Virus record (IMG/VR): IMGVR_UViG_3300012930_000006
Coordinates: 1-54,978 of that record
Reading direction: 5' to 3' (one strand)
Origin: a virus
DNA length: 54,978 nt
Shown: positions 31,837 to 39,783 of the stretch, piece after piece
Layout: each line of letters opens with the position of its first letter
Numbering within the stretch: the first letter of the stretch is position 1
Program-made: the position numbers and the translations under genes
The notes under the pieces: model-generated
Told to the model about the DNA's origin: nothing
Databases searched by the model: none
What the model saw: only the letters and a program-made list of their open reading frames with translations

Positions 31837-33848
31837 AACGGATGTTTTTCGGTTTTGCAATCTCTGTTGCGATTGCTCTCTCTTCTGGTGGAGTCTACGC
31901 ACAACAGCCTGCCGCAGGAAGGATCCAGATCGGGCAAGGTGCGGCGTTGCCCGCGTGGCTGGCGATGACGGGGGACTGCTCGCTTGCAAGCACGGGCGCG
32001 ATCATATGCTTGAAATCAAACGGTACGGCGTTTGGCACCGCCGCATTCCAGAACACCGGAACGTCTGGTGCGACGATTCCATTTCTCAACGGCGCGAATA
32101 CATGGTCCGGCACCAACATCTGGAGCGCTGACGGATATTTCAAATCTGGTCGGCCATGGGCCGACGTGCGCGCTTACGGCGCGGTCGGAGATGGTGTGAC
32201 CGACGACAGTGCCGCGTTTGCAAACGCTGCCGCCGCGGTCATTGCGCTGGCTGGTCAAGGTGGTGTCGTCTACGTCCCTCCGGGAACCTATTGTCTGTTT
32301 TCCGGATTCACCGTCAATAGCGCCGTCTCAGTCAATCTGATCGGGGCTGGATGGCAGAATGAGATTCTGAGTGTTTGCGGGCATAACGTCGCGCTCGTTA
32401 CGCTCGGAGGTGGCCGTCATTCGGCGCGTGACCTGTTTCTGCTCGGCTATAATGGATCGAATGCTTCCGCCACATCGGCGACGATTCATACGACATCGAC
32501 CTGCGTCGACTGTCTCATTTATCACGACTATATTGGCCTTGGTTATTTCGGCATTTGGAATGAGGGTGTCGATACCGAGATATGGACCTCGAATGTCATC
32601 AATACCTATAACACCGCGGTCTATGATTCAGCCAACGCGATGTGGCTCGTTCGATCTAAGATCGACAATCCATGGTCGGTCAGCGTTCCTGCAATCGGTG
32701 CCAGTTTTTCATCTTGGACTAATGCGCACGCTTATGTCGTTGGGGATGTCGTATCGTCTGGCGGATTTTATTTTCAGTGTTCGCAAAGCGGTACATCCGG
32801 AGGGTCGTTTCCCGCTGGACCGTATGTTTACGGAATAACGATCGTCGACAATGGGGCGCGCTGGCTGCTCGCGACCGCGACGAATGCTCATGGTCTTGAC
32901 ATCACGACAGGCGCGTCCGAGACGCACGTCCTGCAAAGCGATTTCTCCGGTGCCTACGGCGGGTCGTCGATCAGGATCGACAACGACGGTGCGGGGACTG
33001 CGCCGTTCCTGACCGCGATAACCGACAGTGTCGTGAGCCAATCTGTCAACAACTCGCTCAACGCGGTTGCTGGCTCTGGACTCATGCTAAAAGGCAATGA
33101 GATGGCCGGCGGTCTAGCTGCTGGCGGCTCGACGCTTGCGTTCCAGCTCGCGTGGGTTGGGGATGCAACGGTCGTTGGAAATAGCTTTATCAGCGCGCCA
33201 AACTCCATATTTCTGGGGGCTGGAGTTAATACATCGATCGTCGGCAATACGCTCGGATCGACTGCCGGCATTACGGTCGCCGCTGGTGTCACGGATTTCA
33301 CGATCTCCGCGAACCAGCCGTCGGCGAAGTATGGAGGGTCGTGCAGCATTACGGTCGCGGCCGGCGCGAGTACTCGCTATTCGATCGTCAACAACAATCC
33401 GGGTTGCACGATCACGAATGCGGGCACTGGCGCCAGTCAATGCGTGTCGGCAAATGGGACTTGCACGCATCAGATCATTGCGCTGACCTCGGGGTCTGGC
33501 ACTCTAGCGCAGAACTCGACTTCATTCATGCTTGGCTTTCTCCCAGCCGGCGGCTCGGCAGAGGCCGTCGCTTCGGCGCTCTGTCCGTTGGCCGGAACCT
33601 TCAAGAACCTCTATCTTCAATCCAATGCGCCGGCGGCTGGCCAGACGCTCACCGCTACATGGCGCGTGAACGCGGGAGACACGACCATCACCTGCGCGAT
33701 CACCGGAACCGGGACGACGTGCAACGACACGACGCACACGGCTGCCTGCACGGCGGGGCAATCCTACACGTTGAAGCTTGTCACGTCGGCGACATCGGGA
33801 ACAATTACCTCCGTCAACGGTGGGATCGAGTTTGACAACAGCCCTTGA
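31833..33848 (+). CDS. tailspike, pectate-lyase-like beta-helix, with signal peptide
   Basis: 671 residues. Signal peptide MKRMFFGFAISVAIALSSGG with cleavage likely after VYA. At about 105-160 is the spike-opening segment DVRAYGAVGDGVTDDSAAFA, then VYVPPGTY, the standard start of pectate-lyase-fold depolymerases; long beta-helix coils follow (NAVYDSANAMW, LDITTGASETHV). The end is a beta domain. Probably cuts or binds host polysaccharide. It is the last rightward late gene before a convergent terminator. Confidence 0.85.
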   Translation: MKRMFFGFAISVAIALSSGGVYAQQPAAGRIQIGQGAALPAWLAMTGDCSLASTGAIICLKSNGTAFGTAAFQNTGTSGATIPFLNGANTWSGTNIWSADGYFKSGRPWADVRAYGAVGDGVTDDSAAFANAAAAVIALAGQGGVVYVPPGTYCLFSGFTVNSAVSVNLIGAGWQNEILSVCGHNVALVTLGGGRHSARDLFLLGYNGSNASATSATIHTTSTCVDCLIYHDYIGLGYFGIWNEGVDTEIWTSNVINTYNTAVYDSANAMWLVRSKIDNPWSVSVPAIGASFSSWTNAHAYVVGDVVSSGGFYFQCSQSGTSGGSFPAGPYVYGITIVDNGARWLLATATNAHGLDITTGASETHVLQSDFSGAYGGSSIRIDNDGAGTAPFLTAITDSVVSQSVNNSLNAVAGSGLMLKGNEMAGGLAAGGSTLAFQLAWVGDATVVGNSFISAPNSIFLGAGVNTSIVGNTLGSTAGITVAAGVTDFTISANQPSAKYGGSCSITVAAGASTRYSIVNNNPGCTITNAGTGASQCVSANGTCTHQIIALTSGSGTLAQNSTSFMLGFLPAGGSAEAVASALCPLAGTFKNLYLQSNAPAAGQTLTATWRVNAGDTTITCAITGTGTTCNDTTHTAACTAGQSYTLKLVTSATSGTITSVNGGIEFDNSP

Positions 33849-33884
33849 GGCATAGCTAGGCGTGACACTGAGATAAAACATAAA

Positions 33885-33913
33885 AGCGCCCGGCGGGGCA
33901 TCCGCCGGGCGCT
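33885..33913. terminator. convergent terminator between late operon and recombination operon
   Basis: AGCGCCCGGCGG (33885-33896) pairs with CCGCCGGGCGCT (33902-33913), a perfect 12-bp stem around GGCAT. Read from the minus strand it is followed by TTTATGTTTT, so it is a good terminator for the leftward genes; for rightward transcription the tail is less U-rich. The leftward genes stop at 33957 and the rightward spike at 33848. Confidence 0.85.
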
Positions 33914-33956
33914 CTCGACCGTGACAGGGAGGAGGATTAACCCTGTGCGGTCTTTG

Positions 33957-34379
33957 TCAAGAACAGAATACGTCGCGGTAGATCGAACGCAAGACCTTAG
34001 CTCGATCGCGCAAGGCGCCTTGATTGTTGTCTACCGCGCAAGCATGGATCGATGCCGCGAGGAGGGTGGTAACGAACTGGACCTCCCCGTCGGCGACCGT
34101 TTCCGATGTTGCATTCGATGCCGCGGACGGCATCGGCGCGCTCGGCTGCGTTGCCGCCGGCTCGGCCTTGATGGCGGTCCGGTAGGTCTGCCCCTCCCAT
34201 GCGCGCTCTGTATATTCGATCCGATAGCGCCGGCCGGGTTGAAACCGGCCGAGATCCTTTGGCCAGACGAAGAAAGTCTGATCATCCGTCGTGCGGATGG
34301 TGGCTTGTTTCTTACCCGGCGGTGCGGGCTTTGTCAGCTTGACGTCGATGACTGCGGTATAGATGGCCGACGCGTTCAT
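33957..34379 (-). CDS. OB-fold-like protein of recombination module
   Basis: 140 residues. The N-terminal 75 residues are strand-rich (QATIRTTDDQTFFVWPKDLG, RRYRIEYTERAWEGQTYRTA), compatible with an OB fold that binds single strands. A Pro/Ala linker (TQPSAPMPSAAS) and a helical end follow. The gene is linked by a four-base overlap to the PD-(D/E)XK nuclease, the usual arrangement of exonuclease and single-strand binder. Function is inference. Confidence 0.65.
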   Translation of the reverse strand: MNASAIYTAVIDVKLTKPAPPGKKQATIRTTDDQTFFVWPKDLGRFQPGRRYRIEYTERAWEGQTYRTAIKAEPAATQPSAPMPSAASNATSETVADGEVQFVTTLLAASIHACAVDNNQGALRDRAKVLRSIYRDVFCS

Positions 34380-35248
34380 GCCGCGACTCCTTCACGGACG
34401 TGGCCATAAGCCCGGAGCGTCTCGGCCATGGTCAGCGGTCGTTGTGGCGAGTCGGCGATAATCTTCTCGCGGGTCGTCTTGGTGCGCTTGGCCGCGACGG
34501 CGGCCTTCGGCGAGACCGTTTCCGGCTTGGCATCCGGCTTGGGCGACGGCGCGACCGCAACGCCGTTGAGTGTCGCTGGATCGGTGCAGATGGCATCGAG
34601 ATCGAACGCCTTGCGATAGAGCCAAAACTTCTGACGGTACGGGTGCAACTGCTCGTGCGTGAATTCCCGATGGATAGGCTTCGATCCATCCTTCGGCAGC
34701 AGGATCAAGTGATAGCCTTCGGTGAGCGGCTCGTCGGGGTGTGTCTCGGCCCACAAGATGCCGTAGGCGGCAAGCTGCAGCAGGAAGTCCTCGTAGACTT
34801 CGCCGGTGTTGGTCGTCTTGAAGTCGACGAGACCGAGGCCGCCGCGGATGATCGCGACGGTGTCGAGCGTGCCGCCATACTGGAGCTTCTCGGAGACGAG
34901 AGAAATCTCTTGCATGTAGGCGCGCACGTGGAATGCCTCGCGCCATTGCCGAAAGGCCGCGAAGGCGGCGCTGGCTTTGGTTTTCTGCTCGGCATCGCTG
35001 AGCGTCGCATTGAGATAAAAATCGATATCCCGCTGCGGCTGGCCCTTCATGTCGAGTTCGGCCATCGTGTGCACGGCGGTACCAATGTCGAGCGCGGCGT
35101 TGTCGTAGAGCTTGGCGTGGCCCTGCTTGCCGCGGGCAAACGCCCAGAACAATAGGCGCGAGCGGTCCATGAAGCGACCGTTGATGTCGCCGGTGCCAGG
35201 GATCGACTGACCGGCATGGTTTTTGTATCCGTCCTTTGGGCGAGGCAT
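34376..35248 (-). CDS. PD-(D/E)XK nuclease (RecB/Cas4-like)
   Basis: 290 residues. The segment GGTLDTVAIIRGGLGLVDFK carries the Asp and the (D/E)-x-K core, followed by a Q-x-x-Y helix segment LLQLAAYGILWAETH. The upstream DIGTAVHTMAELDMKG is a conserved helix of this group. Such enzymes are phage 5' exonucleases for recombination. The start ATG 35248 is chosen because the longer frame upstream runs through the next gene. The last 50 residues are basic and Ala/Lys-rich. A partner OB-fold-like gene overlaps its end. Confidence 0.82.
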   Translation of the reverse strand: MPRPKDGYKNHAGQSIPGTGDINGRFMDRSRLLFWAFARGKQGHAKLYDNAALDIGTAVHTMAELDMKGQPQRDIDFYLNATLSDAEQKTKASAAFAAFRQWREAFHVRAYMQEISLVSEKLQYGGTLDTVAIIRGGLGLVDFKTTNTGEVYEDFLLQLAAYGILWAETHPDEPLTEGYHLILLPKDGSKPIHREFTHEQLHPYRQKFWLYRKAFDLDAICTDPATLNGVAVAPSPKPDAKPETVSPKAAVAAKRTKTTREKIIADSPQRPLTMAETLRAYGHVREGVAA

Positions 35249-35282
35249 GTGCGTGGTTTCCTGTGGATGAAAGGATGAATGA

Positions 35283-35663
35283 TCATGCGGCGCGGTCGCG
35301 GCGATAGCCGAGATCGTCGGCAATCTCTTCCTCGCGAGCATCGGCGGCGGCGCAGATCGTGTGTGTCGCATTGCCCTCGAGCGCGCCGAGAAGCTGATCG
35401 GCGAATAGCGTGAGATCGACATCCGAGCCGAAATGCATCCGCGCCTCGTGACCGATCGCCAGCAGCGCGTCATCGATGATTTTGGCGATGTCGAGAAGGT
35501 CGCGGGTGAGCGATTGCGCATCGCTCTTGGTACATTCGCCGAACAGCCGGGTCATCTGCAGCGCGCAAAGCTTGCGGCCGGCGGCGTGAATGGCGGTGTC
35601 GAGCGGATTGAAGCTTTCCGCGCGGGGTGGAATCGTGGTAACGACGGAATTGATCTGAGCCAT
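35283..35663 (-). CDS. hypothetical recombination-operon protein
   Basis: 126 residues, mostly helical, with an opening PPRAESFNPLDTAIHAAGRK and Cys/His scattered late (HTICAAADAREEEIADDLGY). It is the first gene of the leftward recombination operon; a strong site GGAGGGACCT precedes its ATG. Not recognised. Could be a regulatory or annealing partner of the nuclease. Confidence 0.7.
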   Translation of the reverse strand: MAQINSVVTTIPPRAESFNPLDTAIHAAGRKLCALQMTRLFGECTKSDAQSLTRDLLDIAKIIDDALLAIGHEARMHFGSDVDLTLFADQLLGALEGNATHTICAAADAREEEIADDLGYRRDRAA

Positions 35664-35700
35664 AGGTCCCTCCTTGGCTTGGGTTGAGAGCCGGGCGGGT

Positions 35701-35739
35701 GTGTCAGCACTTGCTCGGCTCGTGATTTTGTGTTAGCAC
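35701..35739. promoter_or_regulatory. twin operator-like repeats in divergent promoter region
   Basis: GTGTCAGCAC (35701-35710) and GTGTTAGCAC (35730-35739) differ at one base, are 29 bp apart and are each near-palindromic (GTG-N4-CAC). They lie between the leftward recombination operon and a rightward RHH-protein gene, a natural place for autoregulation by that protein. Confidence 0.6.
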
Positions 35740-35745
35740 GCGATT

Positions 35746-35943
35746 ATGAAACCGTCAACCCACGAAATCACGAAATCAGAGAAAAAGAGCAGGGCGGCCG
35801 AAACCGGCACCCCGGTCATGGTTCGGCTGCAGTCTGAATTATTGGCACTTGTCGATGGCTATAGGCGTCGACAGGTCGATTTGCCGAACCGGCCGGAGGC
35901 TATCCGACGGATGGTCGAGATCGCGGCGCGGGGTGGCAGATGA
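35746..35943 (+). CDS. ribbon-helix-helix regulator
   Basis: 65 residues. A polar, basic N-terminus precedes TPVMVRLQSELLALVDGYRR (strand and first helix) and LPNRPEAIRRMVEIAARG (second helix), the pattern of Arc/CopG-type RHH DNA-binding proteins. They bind as dimers of dimers to repeated sites, which fits the twin repeats just upstream. The stop overlaps the next gene by four bases (ATGA). Confidence 0.8.
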   Translation: MKPSTHEITKSEKKSRAAETGTPVMVRLQSELLALVDGYRRRQVDLPNRPEAIRRMVEIAARGGR

Positions 35944-36320
35944 CCCTAAAATACGCACTGATTTTTGCGATGATGACCGGACCTGCCCTTGCCGAAGAAA
36001 CCCGGACATGGACGCTGTTTACTCAGTCTGTCGGCGGTACCGTATCGATGAGTCACGGCCTGACTAAACGCGAATGTGACTTCGCATTGGCGCGTGCAAC
36101 TGGACAACCAACGACTCAAGAAGGCAGAGAGCAGAAACGCGCCGCGATCGAAGGAATTGTCGAGCGTGGGAAAAACTGGTGCCGAAAGCATCCTGACGGG
36201 GCTATCTCCGAAGGCTCCGAGTCCTACAACTGCAACAAAGACGGCACTCTCAACAATGTTGGGTGGCCCGGCCCGCCCGTCATGAGTGGGGATATGAAGC
36301 ACGCGGAGTGCTTCCAGTGA
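35940..36320 (+). CDS. small periplasmic protein with signal peptide
   Basis: 126 residues. MTLKYALIFAMMTGPALAEE is a short signal peptide with probable cleavage after ALA. The mature part holds four Cys (ECDF, WCRK, YNCNKD, AECF) that could form two disulphides. Function unknown; no lipobox. Overlaps both neighbours by four bases. Confidence 0.68.
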   Translation: MTLKYALIFAMMTGPALAEETRTWTLFTQSVGGTVSMSHGLTKRECDFALARATGQPTTQEGREQKRAAIEGIVERGKNWCRKHPDGAISEGSESYNCNKDGTLNNVGWPGPPVMSGDMKHAECFQ

Positions 36321-36655
36321 CCGACAAACCCCGCTTCACCCTGACCCTCACACTTCGCGACGGCGTGGGCTTCGAACAACCAATCTCGTGGGCAATAGGC
36401 GTAGACCACGCTTTGCGGATTTCTAGCCGCGCGGTCGATGAGTTGAAGATGGGCGCCGATCTCGGCGTGATGTCGGTGCCAATGGATGCCGTCGTCGAAA
36501 TCGTGCGAACGAAGGAAATTCGCCGGGATATTTTTAAGAATGTGGCCATCCAACTTGCGGAGCAGATGGCCGATCGCATGGAAGATGGCGAAGGATGGCA
36601 CGATCCAGATCGGATCGAACCGGCGCGCAAGCAGCTTGGAGGGCGATGGAAATGA
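36317..36655 (+). CDS. hypothetical protein
   Basis: 112 residues from GTG 36317 (GTGA overlap). Strand-rich start (RFTLTLTLRDGVGFEQPISW) then helical end rich in charged residues (NVAIQLAEQMADRMEDGEGW). Not recognised. The small set 35.7-37.2 kb reads as one translationally coupled operon. Confidence 0.7.
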   Translation: MTDKPRFTLTLTLRDGVGFEQPISWAIGVDHALRISSRAVDELKMGADLGVMSVPMDAVVEIVRTKEIRRDIFKNVAIQLAEQMADRMEDGEGWHDPDRIEPARKQLGGRWK

Positions 36656-36882
36656 CCGAATGGGTTGTCATCGGGGCATGTCTGATCGAGGGGCTCTGCA
36701 CCCTGACCGACAACAGTGCCTTTACTTCGAAGCGCGCATGTGAGGTTCACCGCGCTCAATACGAGTCGGAGCGGCCCGGCAACATCTACGACTGCGAGCA
36801 GCAAGGGCGCGTCACTTCTGACCGTCTCCGCGAGTTGCTGTATCGAGGATGTCGCGAGCGCGGCTGCAACACGGCGTGGTAG
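36652..36882 (+). CDS. Cys-rich small protein
   Basis: 76 residues with six Cys (GACLIEGLC, RACEV, YDCEQ, RGCRERGC). The N-terminus is weakly hydrophobic but not a clear signal peptide. ATGA overlap with the preceding gene. No family assigned. Confidence 0.65.
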   Translation: MTEWVVIGACLIEGLCTLTDNSAFTSKRACEVHRAQYESERPGNIYDCEQQGRVTSDRLRELLYRGCRERGCNTAW

Positions 36883-36889
36883 TGGGAAA

Positions 36890-37246
36890 GTGACCGATCA
36901 ACAAATCCTCGACGTCCTCTATGTCGCCGGCCCTCAATGGGGTGATCGGTCGCCGGAAGATATCGTCGCGGCATTGGACGCGGCAGGCTTTATGATCGTG
37001 GCGAAGCCCAAGCCGGATCCAGCAAGCGACCTTCGCACCGATGCTCGCAAACGCTGGCTCGAATCCCTCATGAGTCGCTTGCGCTCATGCGGCGTTGGAA
37101 AAACCTATCCGCTGGATCCGGTCGAGCGCGATCTTGTGCTCGAAGAAAGCGACCGATTGACCAGACTCGCTCCGCGACAACTCACCGTGACCGGGGCTCC
37201 TTTCACTTGCTCCGCTCCAGCTCACCGTGAGAGCCCATCGGCTTGA
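36890..37246 (+). CDS. hypothetical protein
   Basis: 118 residues from GTG 36890. Helical, charged, with GPQWGDRSPEDIVAALDAAG near the start and KRWLESLMSRLRSCGVG in the middle; the end is low-complexity (TGAPFTCSAPAHRESPSA). No family recognised. Followed by about 120 bp of AT-rich non-coding sequence. Confidence 0.65.
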   Translation: MTDQQILDVLYVAGPQWGDRSPEDIVAALDAAGFMIVAKPKPDPASDLRTDARKRWLESLMSRLRSCGVGKTYPLDPVERDLVLEESDRLTRLAPRQLTVTGAPFTCSAPAHRESPSA

Positions 37247-37365
37247 ATCTCCGCTGCTAGTCCACAGAAATTAATTATCCATTCCAAATTCTTATGTCTA
37301 AAACGGTAAATTCAGCGTAGCCAGAATCACGCCGATGTGCATAGGTTCCATACACAGGAGATTGG
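37247..37365 (+). other. AT-rich intergenic region before lysis module
   Basis: About 120 bp, unusually AT-rich from 37265 to 37320 (TTAATTATCC, CAAATTCTTATG, TAAATTCAG). It probably holds the promoter of the lysis genes, but no clean -35/-10 pair at 16-18 bp spacing is visible. ACAGGAGA stands just before ATG 37366. Confidence 0.4.
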
Positions 37366-37785
37366 ATGAACGTCTGCGCCATCGCCTTGGTCAAGCTCGC
37401 GGCCGCGGCAAGCTGCCTGATATCCGGCGACAGTATTGCGCTCGGGCTCGCCCAGGCGATGCCAGAATGCGCGGTCGATGCGCAGAACTGCATCCCGTCC
37501 GGCGCCGTTGTGGCCCGCGTTCACGCTTCGCCCATCCTGATCGTCTCCGCCGGATCCAATGATCCGCACTCGGCGAATCTCGCCGCCAACCTGCGGGCGA
37601 TCCGGGCCCGCGCGACCGGCCGCGTGATCTGGATCGAGCCGACCGACTGGCACGCTGCCGCCGTGATGCGCGGCATTGCGGCCAGCGCGGGCGATTCGAC
37701 CGTCGCATTCAAGGCTGGCCCGGACCATATTCACCCGAGCAGCAACCGCGCGCTGGCGGCCGCCGTCCGTCGCGCCATGAGATGA
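37366..37785 (+). CDS. SGNH/GDSL-type hydrolase
   Basis: 139 residues. Block I reads ISGDSIALGLAQ with catalytic Ser23; SAGSNDP (Asn65) fits block III; GPDHIHPSS supplies the Asp120-x-x-His123 pair. This is a compact SGNH esterase of lipase, acyl-esterase or deacetylase type. A Cys-containing hydrophobic N-terminus (VKLAAAASCLISG) could be a signal or a buried strand. It lies seven bases before the endolysin, so it probably helps break the envelope. The substrate is unknown. Confidence 0.78.
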   Translation: MNVCAIALVKLAAAASCLISGDSIALGLAQAMPECAVDAQNCIPSGAVVARVHASPILIVSAGSNDPHSANLAANLRAIRARATGRVIWIEPTDWHAAAVMRGIAASAGDSTVAFKAGPDHIHPSSNRALAAAVRRAMR

Positions 37786-37792
37786 GGACCGC

Positions 37793-38440
37793 ATGCCCAA
37801 TGTCGAGCTCCTGAAAGCCAACAACGCGCATCGCTGGGCGGTGATGCATCTGCGTGCCGCGCGCCTGGGCGACTTCACGGCGACCGCCAAGCGGCTGAGC
37901 GCGCCGGATGCGCGGGCACGCTACGAGGGTGTGACCGAACGTCTCATGGTTGCCGGCTATCAGCCGGTTCCGTGGTGGTTCATCGCGATCATCAGCGAGC
38001 GCGAGTATGGCGGCCCGCCGTGCTGGGACCGCCAGCTCGGCCAAGGCGACCCGCTCGCGCATGTCTCGATTCACGATCCGGCCGGCCGCGGGCCATTCCT
38101 TGATCATGAAGGCGACACCACGCCGGGCAACGACGCATGGACCCGCTGCTGCCTCGATGCGCTGGTCGACTGTGCGCCGCATGCCGCCAAATGGCTGGAC
38201 TGGACCGCCGGCGGCACGCTCACGCTATTCGAGGAATACAACGGCCTCGGCTACGCTGCGCGCGGCGTGCCTTCCGCCTACGTTTGGAGCGGAACCGATC
38301 AATACGTCAGCGGCAAGTATGTCGCCGATCATGTCTACCGGGACAATGTGATCGACGTTCAAGAAGGCTGTGCGCCGATTTTGTCCTGTATGATGGCGCT
38401 CGACCCGTCGATCCAGTTCGCACCGGCGCTCGTCGCATGA
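37793..38440 (+). CDS. endolysin, lysozyme-like
   Basis: 215 residues. WWFIAIISEREYGGPPCWDR carries the likely catalytic Glu (E in SERE), and QGDPLAHVSIHDPAGRGPF plus EEYNGLGYAARGVPSAYVW are conserved in a phage muramidase-like family acting on peptidoglycan. No signal peptide, so release through a holin is expected. The stop overlaps the lipase start (ATGA). Confidence 0.82.
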   Translation: MPNVELLKANNAHRWAVMHLRAARLGDFTATAKRLSAPDARARYEGVTERLMVAGYQPVPWWFIAIISEREYGGPPCWDRQLGQGDPLAHVSIHDPAGRGPFLDHEGDTTPGNDAWTRCCLDALVDCAPHAAKWLDWTAGGTLTLFEEYNGLGYAARGVPSAYVWSGTDQYVSGKYVADHVYRDNVIDVQEGCAPILSCMMALDPSIQFAPALVA

Positions 38441-39153
38441 CCCTCACACACCACCATCTCGCAAAACTCGTCGCATGGCTCTACGGTGCGACCTCGAATG
38501 AGCCCGAGAAGGTCGTCGAAGCTGCCGCAGTCATGACGGCGCTTCGCGGCGAGTTTCCGACGCTGGAGGTTCTCTATACCAGCAACCCGGATGCGGTCGC
38601 GGTCTTTTCCCTCATTCGGATCGATGGGTATTTGATCGTCATCTATCGCGGCTCTTACACAGGTCGCGATTGGCTGCTGGATATCTTGGTCAAGGAAATG
38701 GACCCAGCCGGACGGCCTTCGATCAAGCAGGTTCACAGCGGATTCTACAGCGGCACCGTCGAAGCGTCCGACATCATCATGATGTTCTATCGCGATGACG
38801 ACAAAATCATCATCGCGGCACATTCTCTCGGCGCCGCGCGTGGCGAGATCGAGTGTGAGCACCTTGAAGCAATCGGAATCACGCCGCATCTTCTCGTCAC
38901 ATGGGGCCATCCGGCACCGTTCAAACCATCGACGATGCCTGCGCCAAAATATCCGATCGTCAAATACCGCAACGACGCGGAAAACGGCGAGGAAGATCCG
39001 GTCACCTATTCGACCGACATAGCCGGCTATCGACACCGGACACCTTTCATCGACGTGAGCGCAGTGCCCGTTGACCTGCATTGGTTTGATCCCTTCGCTT
39101 TGCATCACTTCGCACTCTACGAGAGCGTCACACCCGCGACGGAGGTTCCATGA
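38437..39153 (+). CDS. class 3 lipase-like hydrolase
   Basis: 238 residues. The pattern YRGSYTGRDWLLDI, HSGFY, then IIIAAHSLGAA with nucleophile Ser130 is that of lipase class 3 (usual G-H-S-L-G is A-H-S-L-G). An Asp in RNDAENGEEDP and a His in FALHHFALYE could complete the triad. No signal peptide is visible. Placed between endolysin and holin-like genes and overlapping both, it likely attacks membrane lipid during lysis. Confidence 0.78.
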   Translation: MTLTHHHLAKLVAWLYGATSNEPEKVVEAAAVMTALRGEFPTLEVLYTSNPDAVAVFSLIRIDGYLIVIYRGSYTGRDWLLDILVKEMDPAGRPSIKQVHSGFYSGTVEASDIIMMFYRDDDKIIIAAHSLGAARGEIECEHLEAIGITPHLLVTWGHPAPFKPSTMPAPKYPIVKYRNDAENGEEDPVTYSTDIAGYRHRTPFIDVSAVPVDLHWFDPFALHHFALYESVTPATEVP

Positions 39154-39353
39154 GAGTCGGTCAGATCCTGCTGCTCACCGGTGCGTTCTGCAGCCTCGCG
39201 TTGTTCGCCTCGCTTGAGGTGTTCGCGCCCGCCGAAGTGTGGCACCTCAATGGGCCCGTTGCGTATCTCGGTCGCGGTTTCATCGCCATGGCCGTGCTCG
39301 GTGTGTTTGTCATGGCGTCCGCGCGCCTGGTGCGCGGTTTCGATTTTTCCTGA
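39150..39353 (+). CDS. small membrane protein, holin-like
   Basis: 67 residues with two hydrophobic helices (QILLLTGAFCSLALFASLEV and AYLGRGFIAMAVLGVFVMAS) and a basic end. Size, topology and lysis-module position fit a class II holin. ATGA overlap with the lipase gene. Another holin candidate follows. Confidence 0.65.
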   Translation: MRVGQILLLTGAFCSLALFASLEVFAPAEVWHLNGPVAYLGRGFIAMAVLGVFVMASARLVRGFDFS

Positions 39354-39375
39354 CTGGGCTTAAAGGAGCCAAATA

Positions 39376-39783
39376 ATGGATATGCCAACTCCATCGCAGG
39401 TCAAGGCAGCCGGCCGCCATGCTCTCACGGCGGGGGCGGCGATCGTCGGAACTCTGGCGGCTATGCATCTCATCACGGCGGACGAGGCCGGAAAAATCAC
39501 CGACGCGTTCTCTCAGATCGGCTCAGGTCTCGCCAGCCTTGCGACCGGCTTGAGCACGATCGCAATCGTTCTTTCCGGCTTTTATGCGAGCTGGACCGCA
39601 AGCAAGAAATCGCAAATCGCTGCCGTTGGTGCTCTTGCGCAGGTCCCGGGATCCGGTGTTGCCGGCGTCATCACAACGCCGACGCCCGAAGGTCGCGAGC
39701 TCGCGACGTCTATTCCGGTACCAACTGTCGTCACTGCCGGGACCCAGGATGCGAAGGTGATAGCGAAGGCGGTGACACCATGA
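39376..39783 (+). CDS. membrane protein, holin-like
   Basis: 135 residues. Two hydrophobic segments, about 15-35 (HALTAGAAIVGTLAAMHLIT) and about 50-72 (LASLATGLSTIAIVLSGFYA), then a soluble Val/Thr/Pro-rich tail. This fits a holin seen in phages of related hosts. AAAGGAG precedes the ATG. Overlaps the next gene by four bases. Which of the two candidates is the lethal holin cannot be told. Confidence 0.65.
   Translation: MDMPTPSQVKAAGRHALTAGAAIVGTLAAMHLITADEAGKITDAFSQIGSGLASLATGLSTIAIVLSGFYASWTASKKSQIAAVGALAQVPGSGVAGVITTPTPEGRELATSIPVPTVVTAGTQDAKVIAKAVTP

Noticed and set aside
34031-35521. Alternative minus-strand frames overlapping the nuclease genes
   Set aside because: Basic, Ser/Arg-rich out-of-phase translations; the nuclease motifs are in one frame only.
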